Shown: in pieces, positions 14,001-26,254 of the stretch
How positions within the stretch are numbered: the stretch's first letter is position 1
How the letters are laid out: each line of letters begins with the position of its first letter
Made by a program: the position numbers and the translations under genes
The notes under the pieces: model-generated
What the model saw: the letters and a program-made list of their open reading frames with translations, nothing else
Told to the model about the DNA's origin: nothing
Databases searched by the model: none
DNA from: Alitta virens
Lineage: Eukaryota > Annelida > Polychaeta > Phyllodocida > Nereididae
Reading direction: 5' to 3'
Assembly: GCA_932294295.1 (NCBI GenBank)
Contig: OW028580.1
Span: forward strand, 28,156,896 to 28,220,895
DNA length: 64,000 nucleotides

Positions 14001-16994
14001 CATACAACACTGCAAAAATATCAAGTGTTCATGTATGAGGTATGACATTGACCAGAGAACTATCATCTTAATTCAGAGCAAGAGACAAGACCATGCACAC
14101 GAGCAATGAAACAGTGCCAACCAAATTGACTGAACCATCCGCCAGGTTTAGATGAACTGATATAATGTAATTATTGAGCCATGGTCGGGAGTCAATAAAT
14201 CTGCTTTATGAGTGAAGTGCATCATTATGGAGGCATGTTCCGCATCCCCATGCATGGCAGGTCTTTTTAATTCACACTGTAGCAAGGAGCCGCTGCGAAG
14301 GGCTGAGTAATGAAAGTAAAATATGGATTCGCTGCGATTAAATTTGATCAAGCCGGAGTTAAAACAGAGGCGCGCCGTGATTCGCCAAAATGACTAGGAC
14401 TAGTAAAGTGACAATAAACTGACATTAGAACGTGAGGGAGAGCTAGATGGGATACTTTAACACACACAGAGTCACCAGGCATGCTGTAAATAACAGCAAG
14501 ACAACCTGCCTATCTTCCCCTCGTAAGCTCCTGCAGAACTTATCAAGATGCATCTCTGTTCTTGGCACATCTTTCAGCCTCACAAAACCTTTGCTACACA
14601 CGTCTTGTAGACATAATGAAGAAAAAGCCGACCCCTCCCAGGCTATCTTCCCAACCTCTTGATTGATAGACCCTAAACCCCTCCATCGCCCCTGCATTCA
14701 TAAGATTAATATAATTTAATTGAATATTGATCGTGAATAATATTGCTGGCCGCCAGGGTGCTCCTTCAACAAGCCCCTGGCGATTTTCATAAGAACTCAT
14801 AAATATCTGACAATGGACTGGAACTTGCAGCTGTCGCCCTCTATTGTATAGTTCAGTCATAAAACTGCAGTTTCACGGCAATAAAAAATACATTTTAGTT
14901 CATTTTGTTAGTAATGAGAAATTAAATTATTTCATGTACTGCAATGTTTTGCGTAGGTGTTGAAGTCTGTCATTACGAAATAGAAAGATTAAAATTTCAG
15001 CAAACTTTCCAACAACAACAAATTTATAATCACGATTCACATCATGATCATGAATACTGAAATCCTTCGATTTTTTTTCTTGGCTTAATTTTTATTGACT
15101 TATTTTGCTTTTTGTCACCTTCATTCCCGCTCTGTTGTGTACCATTTATTTCATGTAAAGTCATAAAAGCATAACTGGTACACTATCAAGGAAATACAAT
15201 AGGCAACAAATTTTCATCAATATCTAATAGATAATGCACCATACGTACACTGGTAACCAATGAACAGCTAGTACAAACAAGCAATAAAATAGACATATGC
15301 AAGTATGCCATCTGTGTCAGGTTATAATTTATATGATCAAATATTATATTGAATTTCTGATGAATATATAACCACGAAACTGAAAATTCAGTTCTTTGGA
15401 TAGTGGTGGTCATAAAGTCAAGATTTCATGTTATGCTAGTCTTAGCAGTTAAGGTACTATTATGATTAGGAGTCCACAATAATAACCACATGAATGATAA
15501 TCAAAATCATAATAAATATTAATTTGACACAGAAAAAGTAAAACACTAATGTTCATCATGTGTGCACTGTGCTGAGATCAATATTCTTCATTAAGTTATT
15601 CAATGGTTTTCAAAGAAAACTAAGTTCCCTTGAAACTAACTTATTTTAATCAAATTCTAGAACAAGTTATCAATCAGTACAATACAGACTGACATATCAA
15701 TAAAAATTGTCTGCATTTATTAACTCAGAAATTTGAACTTGTCAGTATCGTGTTGGAGTATTTGATTAAATTTCATTCTGTAACTTGAGATTTGAGAAAT
15801 TACTTTTTGAGACCTAGTTTAACAGTGTTCTTTCTTTAAGACTTGTTAACCTTAAATATAAGAAATTGGATGTAAGATTTAAGGGTACTTGGCCACCCTG
15901 AAATGAAATTATGAAATCTATCAATAATAGCTCGGCGGGAGAGGATATTTTGGATGAGAACAGGGAAGAATTTGTTTATCACTTAATACTAAATTGGCTG
16001 AACACGATTGGAGGGAGAGTTTACTTTTTATCTTGTGGTGATCCTGATCACCTATAATTTCCTAAAATTCACCAATTTTGATATACACCAGCTTTGGTTT
16101 CACTAAGTAGCTACATAATTAACCCAAAAAACTTTGACTCCTACTCTGAAGAACTGGATTTCAGATCACTCAAAAACATCAACAGAACTAGAGATGAAAA
16201 AGAAAAACCTGACTGAAAAACTCAATGAATACATTAAATATATATATTGAAAGCAACAGCAATTCTAGCACATGAATCACAAACATTGAATAGTGCAAAA
16301 CTTACTTTTTATAAAGTCCAAAAGTTCATAAGTGCCTAGACTAGCTCGAGTTAGTAATGATACATTTGAGTGAACATCAACAGGTGTCAGAGCATTATTA
16401 ACCCGAAATTATAAACAGCTCTTTGCCATTGAAAGCTTGTTACACATTGCTACACATTTAGCTTGCCTTGCACCATAAATAAATTGACACAACAATGAAC
16501 TACCAGGTCACCCTGTCATACAGTTGTCAAAATTTTCAACAAGAATAAGTTTCTGTATCCTGATCCATTCTAAATTAAAATGAATAGGTTTTAGACTGAA
16601 ACGTTCAGTGTAATTTCATAATAAAATAAAATAATCCGTTGATAACCATGATACCTCACATCACTACCCTCGACAGACAACAACAATTCCATTTTCACAA
16701 GAAACAGAGGAAGCCAAATCAGTCAGATTAAGGCATTATCACACCATGAATACCTTGATCATGATTGTTCATAATCTTATTTTCTTCAGTTATGCTGTGC
16801 TTAAAACACAAAATGGTTTTGAAATCCTTCACATTCGCTAAGAAGACGAGGTTTTTCTCTTTAAAATTACAATAATCACACTCTGGTTCAAATACAGATC
16901 TACTAATATCCACTAAACATAATTATAGGCTGTAGCTGAACAAAATCAGTTTGCTCTGGTTCAGGTAATCAACATAGGGGTTTGGTCAGAATGG

Positions 16995-17095
16995 CCCCAT
17001 CCGAAACGACCACGGATCCAAAACGGCCAAAAAAGTAACGACCACAGTACGAAACAGCCAAAAAACAAACAGCCACAGACCGAAACAGCCACATT
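16995..17095. repeat. Degenerate repeats of a cgaaacRgCCac motif
   Basis: Four or five imperfect copies of a purine-rich word like cgaaacagccacag occur within 100 bp. It may be a minisatellite or the end of a transposon; its partner was not found. Confidence 0.5.
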
Positions 17096-18397
17096 AATAT
17101 TGCTATATTGGGAGACATGATGACTAAATTAGTGTTATTAGAATAGGTATGCCTATGGTTATTAGTCTGTATAAATTGTATGCATCCATGGTAGAATTGG
17201 GATCTTGATTATAAAATAAACCTACAAAATTACAAAATGAGCCATCACACATGTCTCTGCGAGCAACGATGGCTGAGACAAGTGGATTGGTTGTCTTACA
17301 AGGAGGGAGGGAGAGGAGCACTGGGCGAGAAGCCAGCTGCTGGCAGAGCTCTGCTGGCTGGGAGGCAGCGGGCTTACGATCACGATATAGTCTACCACAG
17401 TAGATTGTCTTTAAATTTTTAATTAAATTCATTAATGAGCTTCTTTACAAACAATACATGTACCACAGAAAACAACACATCCAAACCAATGGCCGGTTGA
17501 CGACTTGTCCAGTGCAAGAACAAGCTTTAACTTTTAATGCTAACAGAGTGTAACAAGGTAATGTGTATGTGGCACTATGTGCATGCAGTTATACTGTCAT
17601 GTTTCTCTATAGATTTGCATGTGATGCTGATAATATAGAATAGTTGCTTACTATATTATCATATTATTCTATTTTACTTTTCATATTGTGCCTTTAAACC
17701 GCATTTGGTAGATAATGTAAAAATTTCCCTGAATCTGTACCGTATACTGAAATTGTTGCTAATAAATTCAATTCAAATTCAATATTATTTCCAGGGTCAC
17801 TTCAAGGCTAATTAAGACAAGGCAAAGGTATGAAATGTACTCCAAAGAATAAAGGAATTAGCCGGTGGCTCTAACACTCAATATCATAGCAACTCATTTA
17901 ACTGCAACTTATTTAGCCAGCAACCTTAGGGCTCCTCTGCTTCTCAGGTATTATAGTTTGGCAGGAGTGGCTCTGACAGAAACCCAGTGAAAACATAATC
18001 TTGTATGTCATCGTATGTTTATACTACAGTTCACTATTGTCTTCAACTCCTAAATACATATCGTAAAACCAAGAATTGAACTCTTTTCTGCTATCAAACC
18101 CTATCTTGAGCATGCGTTTCCATTTGACAGCTGTCGATTTTTCGAATATCAGTTCCATACGCAGTACAATGAACATAATTAAGTTTGTGGAGCATGACAT
18201 GAAATGAAACTAGGTATCCCATTCCACAACAACACTTGTTTCAATCCAAGTAACAGGTCTTCTTAATACAACAATATGTTAGGAATGTTATGTCTGGTTC
18301 AATTACTAAATTGGAACTCGTTATGTTTTCCAATAATAATTTTCGCGGCTTAATACAATGAGTTTGAAAGCGAGCGATAATGAAGGAAATAACTGAC

Positions 18398-18771
18398 CTC
18401 TTTGATAATTTTGCATCCCTTGCAGGAGCCTATCTGGCTGAATAAAGCCAGAATTAAGTCTTCTGTCACTCCAGGGTCGAGGTTACCAACGTACCTGTTT
18501 GTTTTAAAGCAAAATTAATTCAAGTTTAGTAAACAATCAAATGCATCCCACGTCACAAAATCGAAAGCTACCGCCAGCAACTTTCTTTCCCAACTTCGGC
18601 TAGCCGGCGCAACATTTTACAATAAAATCGCAGTATTAAGCAATTTTACTCACAGGGTACGTGGCTGTGTTTCTTCTCCGACGAACTGAAACAAAAAATG
18701 CACTTAAAACCATTTCAGATAAAGAGAAAACGACCCTATTTTCAAGAAAATACCACTACCTGTTTAGACAT
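18398..18771 (-). CDS. TIA1: TIA-1/TIAR-like RNA-binding protein, first three coding exons (partial)
   Basis: The 5' end of a spliced host gene. Exon 1 coding is 18760-18771 (MSKQ, then GTAGTG donor), exon 2 is 18654-18685 (CAG before, GTGAGT after), and exon 3 is 18398-18494 (CAG before, GTCAGT after). The phases fit exactly: 12 nt, then 32 nt, then 97 nt ending in phase 0. The joined product begins RRM1 with RNP2 [13 protein letters not shown] followed by [14 protein letters not shown], which matches the start of TIA-1/TIAR proteins (LYVGNL..VTE..ILQLFSQIGPCKNCKMI). These are U-rich RNA-binding splicing and translation regulators with three RRMs. The rest of RRM1, RRM2, RRM3 and the Q-rich tail must lie further left and were not identified. 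The start codon is in exon 1, close to an NRF1 motif. Confidence 0.88.
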
Positions 18772-18804
18772 AATGGCGACCATAGACTCGGGACAGACTG
18801 AAAT

Positions 18805-18814
18805 GCGCATGCGC
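18805..18814. promoter_or_regulatory. NRF1-type palindrome in the TIA1-like promoter
   Basis: GCGCATGCGC within TGCGCATGCGCG is a full NRF1 consensus. It sits about 35 bp upstream of the TIA1-like start codon, where housekeeping promoters commonly carry it. There is no TATA box in the same interval. Confidence 0.65.
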
Positions 18815-19408
18815 GAAACCACTTGCATCTTGGGACGAGTTGAAGTCAGGGAAAAGTTGACGAGCGTCTGCTCAAATTCGTCTGCTACAAATTGCTGTTT
18901 AGAGACTATGTAACTAGATATATTCTTGATTAAAAAAGATAAGACCCAAAATATAGTAAAATAAAAAACATGATAAAAAAATTGATATACTAACACAGCT
19001 TCACGTTGTTTTATTTCTTGAGGATTTTGCATTTGCTACTGTACCATCACAGGCCTCTGACTGCTGCACAACAGCGATTGGACGTGCTGCCATCTATAAT
19101 ATAAGCTGGCAAAACTGTAGCGTTGAAAGGTGGGTGGGTGATTAGGGCTTTACGTCCTGTATTTCTGAACCATTTGGGCTAATGAGGATAGGCAGAGACC
19201 ATGGCAATGAGACGAAGGTGTAGCATTGAAAGCAGAGACAGTGAAAAATATCGCTTGCAGAAAAGTCATTGCTTGTCATGGTGAGTATTCACCAGACCGA
19301 TCTATCAGTCCCTAAATGTAGATGTAGGTAAGTATTCTACAAAAAAATAAAATTGCTACATTTCACTATCATAAATCCGTAAATGTCATGCTGAATACTA
19401 CTTTTGCA
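18815..19408. other. Upstream flank of the TIA1-like gene; no gene recognised
   Basis: AT-rich sequence with no divergent gene or exon that I could support. Confidence 0.5.
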
Positions 19409-20039
19409 TAGTAGATTGCAAAAGTATTCATGCCTCTAGATTTTGCAGGCAGATATGTCATATAAAATATATAGGACAAAAGTGGTACATGCAATCAGCA
19501 TCATTTTTTTGGATGTGATAATTCATCACATGTTGTAATTTTCAAGCCACTTTGCAACTGTTATGTACTGTTTCGTAAAAAATGAAATTGCTAATCTTTT
19601 CATTGTTGCACTAGATTTTCATCAGATTTACTCTGAATTTGCTGAGATTCACCCAGGAAAGCATTTTACATAATAATGGAATATCGGCTGGATGACTGAA
19701 AATATGAGGGACTTCAGTATAGTAATAATTTTGTAATAATTGGTAAAAATGCATCAAAATTACATTAAAAAAGCCAATCTTTTGTTCTTGTTCTTCAAAA
19801 TTTCATTGCTTATAATCAGTCAACAAACAACCAAAAACGAAAGTTTTAAAAACAGACACCAAAATATTATTGTTTAATCAGAAGTGGAAAATAGTGCAAT
19901 TTTCATGGAATTACATAACATGGTAAGGCCACTTGTATTATAAAAAGTGCTATTGATATGGATTATATACTAACCATGACAAACAATGAATAGTTATAGT
20001 TGACATATAGGAGGATGAATACTTTTGCAACCCACTGTA
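19409..20039. mobile_element. Tc1/mariner-like non-autonomous element
   Basis: The right end reads gaatacttttgcaacccactgta and the left end is its imperfect complement (tagtagattgcaaaagtattca), each bounded by TA. Termini of the type CAGTGGGTTGCAAAAGTATTCA are characteristic of Tc1-like elements. The roughly 630-bp body has no transposase frame. The left terminus is decayed, so its exact boundary is approximate. Confidence 0.65.
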
Positions 20040-20464
20040 TTCTTGTGACAGTTTGTTAACTGACGAATCTTAATTATTCCAATGATAATTTTGCCATTTT
20101 TATTTTTTAATTTCTTTTCATCACATTGAAATATTCATATTTCATGAAAAATATCAATAAAATCTGTTTTTGTCGACTCTTCATGAAATGAAGACGTAAC
20201 CGTTTTTTTTTTTCAAAGAGACTTGAAAATGTGCAAGTCAGCTTGCCAGGGTTAATTAACGAGAAAAATAAAAGTAAAAAAAAACTATGCATAGTATTAA
20301 AAAATTTCTATCTTGGAAAATCAAAGATATCAACATTTTTTGTTTGAGCATCCAGAATGCAAATATAAACTGTTAAACTCTGTGGTGTTGCCTATTCATA
20401 TTGATATTTTCAATAAAGAACCACCCTCAGACAGAATGCAAACAAGGAGGACATAGACCTGTGT

Positions 20465-21113
20465 CAGGGTACGAAATTCGCAAATTAGCTAACTGGTCCA
20501 CGTTCTGGGAGCTAACTGGTCCACTCATATAACTAACTGGTCCATTTCAGGTCTAACTGGTCCAAATCTTCCGCCAATTCTACATTATGTTATATAAGTG
20601 CATTAATCAATCAAATAGATACACATTGATTTAGTACCTTTAATTAAAACAATCTGATTACATTAATGTGGTCACAATAACTAAATCATCAAAAAATGAG
20701 CATAATTTTAAATACTGATAATACAACATTAAACATTAAAAATTTACAAGAAATAGAAGTGGCTTTTTCCCCTGTTAGGGTTCTATGAGGCTAATTGCAC
20801 TTCACACTTCACAGAAGTTCACACCTTTGGTATACTTATTGACTGATTGCAATCAACTGCCCATACCCTAGCTTTCCTAAACTGGCGTCCACAATTGCAA
20901 TTAACCATTTTCCTAGACATCTAACAAGTATTGTAATGCAAAATCCTATAATCTTTTCTCCTAAAGAAATGTCGGCCCTCGCCGGCGCCGTAATTTCAAC
21001 CACTGCTAATCGGTCCACTGTGACCGATAAACTCCGCATTTTGACATTTCTAATCGGTCATTTGGATTTCTAATCGGTTTAGACCGATGGACCGGTGCAA
21101 ATTTCGTACCCTG
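20465..21113. mobile_element. Non-autonomous hAT-type element (649 bp) with 8-bp target duplication
   Basis: The ends are CAGGGTACGAAATT and, inverted, AATTTCGTACCCTG. The element is flanked on both sides by ACCTGTGT (20457-20464 and 21114-21121), a perfect 8-bp duplication. CAGGG...CCCTG ends with an 8-bp duplication are the hAT signature. Internal subterminal repeats (aactggtcc; taatcggtc) could be transposase-binding words. No transposase is encoded. Confidence 0.88.
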
Positions 21114-21974
21114 ACCTGTGTATATCATGGGAAATTATGAAGCTGTCAATGTTTTGCATATTTATTAACTAGGTAGCAAAACAACTGTTTTTATATTGTT
21201 GGTGCTAGTATTGTTGTTTGTGGCCCACTTGGGTTTTGTTTTTTGTTGTTGACAGGCAATCCTCATGTAAATTTTGTACATGTCATCCAGTCATTCATTC
21301 ATTCTGTAATAATACATGTCTGATCCTTATAATTGGTGATGTTATATAATTAATGTCTTTGATGCAACCATCTAATGTCATGTTTTTTATAATAACACTA
21401 CCTATGCGTCTATGTGGAAAATGTTGAAATATGGCATGATGGTCATCCAAGACAGAGAACCTGATATTTCACTGGCTTTTAGATGTTTCATTGCTGTTTA
21501 TTGCAAACAAAAATTACACCATGTGTTATATGGGATTTTGCATCATTGATTGTGGTATTGTTAATTTGTAAACTTGTACATTGTGTATGAAGTGATATAA
21601 TCCTTAGGTTGTGTGGAGCTCAGTCCAACATACTAAAATTGTTCATGAGAGAAAAAAAAATCATTTAATGTATAAACCAAAATTCATTTAGTTGTGCTGT
21701 ATATCTATTCATACTTAAAGCCATTCTACTAGTGGTAAATAGCAAGTGTGCAATGTTAGTTAATTTCCAAAAATGGGCTGTTCTGAACAATTAGGCTTTT
21801 AGTCGCAGCTCCAGTGATTTGCAGCGCAAGTTGTCTGGCATTGTAAGCAATCACCTGATGAAGTCCATAGGTTATACCCAGTTCCAGTATTCAAATCATA
21901 ATTTCAATATATATATGGTATCTGGATCATTGACAATATATATTCATCCTATATCAATCTGAGCAACCTTCTAC

Positions 21975-22305
21975 TACCTACCTACGCATGGTTGATCCTG
22001 CAAACTGACTCCGCTGTATTTCCAGATCTGGGCTGTCTTCTCGGATCCGCAACCGGAAGGTTGGATTTGCCGAGATGACTGTTTACTACTTCTGGGAGGT
22101 TGTTCCACGAAGGGTGCAACTATTCTGGTGTTGAACTTGAATAAGTGATGTTTTGGATGCATCTTCAGGGATCTTGGTATACAGAGAGTTAGTTGTTGTC
22201 CCTGGTGTTGTATTTGGGCAAGTTAATAGTGGGGTTAAACTGTCGTTTCATAATGATGAATACTTTACATGTCTCGATCATGGTCCCCCTCGGTCGTCTG
22301 TACAA
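21975..22305 (-). pseudogene. LINE (non-LTR retrotransposon) ORF2 C-terminal fragment, degraded
   Basis: Read on the minus strand with stops and a frameshift, the sequence follows the pattern seen at the end of many CR1/Jockey-type ORF2 proteins. A YRR.RG.MIET block is followed by NLPKYNTRDNN, then a WNNLPEVV block, which is the usual 'WNSLPE.VV' motif. Several in-frame stops show it is dead. Its upstream RT domain is missing. Confidence 0.7.
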
Positions 22306-22769
22306 GTTAGGGTAGCCCAGTGAAGACGTCACCTGATGTCACACTTACAGTGAACCCCACTCACAGCTCACGCGTTGAGATCACAAAGGATGACATCACA
22401 GTTAGCTCACCTCGTGATTTCACGCAGTGATCTTACAGTGACCTCATGGTGAGTATGATGCCATCTATAAGTGGTGTGGTACCCAAATGCATGATAGCGT
22501 CAAATTTCATTTTAAATATTTCTTGATATAGCATGACAATCATGGTGACCTATAATAAAATCAAATAGCCAAATTCTTTGAAAGTTATAGATACTTTTTT
22601 TTTAATGTTTTTCAAATGCTTCCAGTGATTACCATTTTGAAATCTTTAGCTTGGAAGTAGGAATCACAGTACACATTTGGGGTATAACTATCTAAACTGT
22701 TCAAAAAACCATTTCAGTGAGCAAATGAATAATACCATGATTCAGGAGAACTACTCTCAGTCACGGTTG

Positions 22770-22860
22770 GCCTCAAGATGAGTTTGAACCTACAACGCTA
22801 ACTTTCCTATCTAATCCTAACACCTACACTCTACCCCTAGACCAGCCAGACATGCGGATT
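22770..22860 (-). mobile_element. tRNA-derived SINE head (A and B boxes)
   Basis: On the minus strand an A box (TGGTCTAGGGGTAGAG, 22829-22844) is followed by a B box (GGTTCAAACTC, 22780-22790), about 39 bp apart as in tRNA promoters. It does not fold into a plausible intact tRNA, so a tRNA-derived SINE is the better reading. Confidence 0.6.
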
Positions 22861-25452
22861 GCAGAGAATAAGTTCCACTAACTAAGCTATCAATCACTGT
22901 TTATTTTCATCTTCTTTGGAATTCAAGATTCATACATTTTGTTAATTGTAGATATTTTGCCTGCATGTACAAATAGCTATAGTTTGGTGATTCATTTGTC
23001 AGGAATCCCCCTTATCATTCATGAATCTAACATCCAGAGGTGATTTAATAAGGGATCATCATAACATCAATTGTGTATTTTTTTGAGGATATTAAATTTC
23101 TGTTGGAAGTCCCGCATGGGATTGTTTTCTTTGCTGCAAAGTGAGATGGTGTGAATTGGTCCAGGGGATCATGTTGTTGCCATATCAGCATCTAGTGGTG
23201 ACCAAATAATCTAAAGATATTTTTAAAATGCAAGAATAGCTGGTGTGGAGATCTTGGGGTGTATCTCCTGAGATTCCAGGACAGTTGGTGTTGTGCACTG
23301 CCTACAGAGGACAGCACCATATCCTACAGGTGGCAGCACTTTAACCTGAAGGCCTAGTTTCCCCCATAGAGGGCAGCACTGTAGCTTGTCTCTGATTGGC
23401 TAGTCTGACCAATGGAGGGATCCCTGCCTTTAAGATGGGATGCAGTGCCTTCAAACACTAAGCTTACTCTTGGTCAGTGCCTCTACATGAGCTCTCTTGG
23501 GCAACACTGGTGACACCGGTCAGGGCTTTGGCCTCCAAGATGGTCTCTGCTCTGAGGGAGTATTGCGGACAGGAGTCCTCCTCACTGAAGCTGCAATGTT
23601 AAAGATCAGCTGATCTGGGTCTGCAAAGGTGCATCAACCTGCTTTTCTTCTTTGATCCCAGGGCTGGATCCATCTGTTTGGGAGCTGGCTGCTTTAAGCC
23701 CTTGTAGCCCAGAGGAGCAACATTAGCTACTATCTTAAGCTTAACTTCCCCAAGGATCTTTTGCACTTCTGCTATTGAGCAGCTATGTCCAACCAGGAGG
23801 TGAGCCTTCAGAAGGCCTTTATGCACAGGGTGAAAGGTGCGAGATCAACCAGGCTTGGGACATTCATACCCTTCAAAGGAAGGTGCATGAGCTGTTTCCC
23901 TGTGAGCTTTCAAATTTCTCTTTGCAGTGAAAGCCCTTGGACAGACAGAGCACAAATATGTTTTCTGTTTCCCTGAACTGCAGCTAATTGATTGGATCTC
24001 CAGTCTTAATCAACTGTCACCATCTGTTGAGCAGCCAGGGACTGTAATTTCTCTCCAAACCCTCCACCTCTTTATGAGCAAGAACCATTAAACTGGTATT
24101 GAACCCACAAAGAAACAATTAGCACAAGGTCTCCCCTACCACCAGGCTTTATATGCTTACTGTTTTTGCACTAGTTTCAGACTAAACTGAAACTAAAGTA
24201 ATTTGTGTTTCATTCCTATGATAATAATATTACCTGTGTGATTTCTGGAAAATAATTCTAAAACACTTCCTCTCGATTAAAGAGCAGCTGATGAGCTACC
24301 AGGTCCTGGTTTGCAATACTTACAACTGGGACACCGGACAGTTGCAGCAATAAATTCAGCCATGGCATAAATAGTTTTGTTTGCCACAGACATTATCTTG
24401 ATCTACTGTAATATTTGACAATAACAGTTGACAAAGCAGCTTTATCTGTGCACAAAAACAGACAAATTCAAAATGTGTTGCCTAGCATGAGGTAATGTGT
24501 AGAATAATCAGTTGACTTTTTCTTGTAATCAAAGAAACCTTGTGCAACAAACAAAATGAATAAAATTTGTGTAGAATAACAGCAAAGAGCTGGGATAGCT
24601 TTTATTGAGTGTGTAGAATAAATTATCTCCACTAATCAAAAAATATTATGCTACAGACAAGACACATTTCAGACATATATTTTGTGTAACTTTACAAAGT
24701 GTTTTAAGAGTGCAGAGCCAATACAAAATTGGGACAAACTGGATAATGGTAATTTTATGGCATCAGATATTTCTTTTGGAGGTTGGCTGTCCTGTGCTTA
24801 TCAAAGGCCATGGTTGTACTCGTGTCCTTCCAGGGAATGATGATTTCCACATTGCTCTTAAACCATGGATGTCAGTTTCTTCATACATGGGCAACAACCG
24901 TCATGCCCCGCATTGCACAAAATGAACACATATACAGGTTTGAATTGTTTTATGGTAAGTTTGTGGTCTACATCATGTGAAATTACTAGGACAGGTATAG
25001 TCAAAAGTTTTTGGCATTTTCTCTCACTTTGTATGAACCTTCAGTATATAACTAATTGATTTCTGGTATACAATGTGGGTAATATCTATTATATGTGCGA
25101 CAATATTTATTCAACCTGTTGCAAAATACCACGAAAAATTACAAGACTGCTGCCAGGCTAGCCTAGTGTGCCAAAGGATGGGGTCACACCACACTTAAGT
25201 TGCTTCTGGGCTTTCTGTCAAAGGTATTCCTGTAAAATAGGGGTCAATATTTTCTGTGAGATCTAAACCCACCTTTTTATTTATTATTTTTTCGGTTGAG
25301 TAAGTCAACTTGAGTGTTATTTTCCAATAAGAAGCTGCAACACGGCCCTGCACACTTTAGGTAGCACAATATCTTATACAACTGTAATTTCCCTATTAAA
25401 AGGCACCAAAAGATAACAACATAAAACAAATATTTTCTATAAAGCTAATTGC

Positions 25453-25576
25453 ACATTCTAAATCAATTTTTTTTAAATAATTTTAAGTGTTGGTAAATAC
25501 TGCCAAACATTACAATTCTAAATCAATTATTTTTGAATAATTTTAAGTGTTGGTAAATACTGCCAAAAATTACAAT
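25453..25576. repeat. Tandem duplication, 60-bp unit x2
   Basis: The unit attctaaatcaatt...ttggtaaatactgcc is repeated once with an exact 60-bp period and about four substitutions. Confidence 0.9.
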
Positions 25577-26254
25577 TGCATAATGACATATCTGGCAGTG
25601 TATCGCGTAGTTACAATACACAGCTGTATAAACATTCAATGCAATGAAAACAGCTGTTCTGAATTGAAGATATAAACTTTGTTTGACATGCTAACTCCAT
25701 TTTGGTGAAATTTTTTTTACAATACAATTCTTTAAAGACAAGACATGAGGAACCATTATCAAGCCACAGGCCTTATCTGAATTTAAACTAAATAGGGTCA
25801 ATTACAACATAGACTCAAAACTTGCTGTCCAAAAGTTTCTTTATTTACCCAACATACCCCTCCCTCCCAAAAAAATAATAATAATAATAACAGGAAAAAC
25901 AAACATGCAATACATATACAGACAATACACACAACACTGCAAACGTATTCATTTCGAATTTATTATCCAATTTCAATATATTATTGGTTAAGAGGGACAC
26001 ACAAAGTTAACACGGAACAATCGGAACATCGGCTCGATGCTGGCCTTGGCTTTAGTGATGTCCCCAACATTGAAAGAACATAAACACTTATTGAAACTGT
26101 GATGAATTGACCTTCTGGGTTTCATTGAAAACTTTGACCAGCATCACATCTCCTCATGTTACTGGCAAATATTAACTTTGTTGGTTCTTTTTTTGTAAGT
26201 TTTTTATTTTATTTTTTCCCCGAACCTTCGTTAAATAAGGGTATTCCCATGGCA
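25577..26254. other. 3' flank of the GT31 gene
   Basis: Non-coding, A/T-rich, with a short (AAT)n tract near 25875. It presumably holds the 3' UTR of the minus-strand gene at 26255-27295. Confidence 0.5.

Larger units (their letters stand above)
8947..18397. other. Mostly unassigned; may contain introns of the TIA1-like gene
   Basis: The minus-strand TIA1-like gene should continue leftward into this stretch, but I could not recognise its later RRM exons here. Poly-T (about 9993-10024), poly-C (about 10401-10419 and 10560-10574) and (TA)n tracts are present. A B-box-like block on the minus strand near 13686-13700 may mark an old SINE. Possible exon-like pieces on the minus strand are 10877-10958 (AG before, GT after, one frame open) and about 12371-12522 (good polypyrimidine-AG, then open to a stop). 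Neither matches a family I know. Confidence 0.4.
21114..25452. other. Intergenic DNA with LINE and SINE debris
   Basis: Apart from the LINE fragment (21975-22305) and the SINE (22770-22860), I see no gene. The frame 23599-23826 (minus, 75 codons, Lys-rich) lies in a somewhat GC-richer stretch that may be an old retroelement, but no motif identifies it. Confidence 0.45.

Noticed and set aside
23599..23826. 75-codon minus-strand frame
   Set aside because: Reads like protein in parts but lacks a known motif, start context or splice partners.
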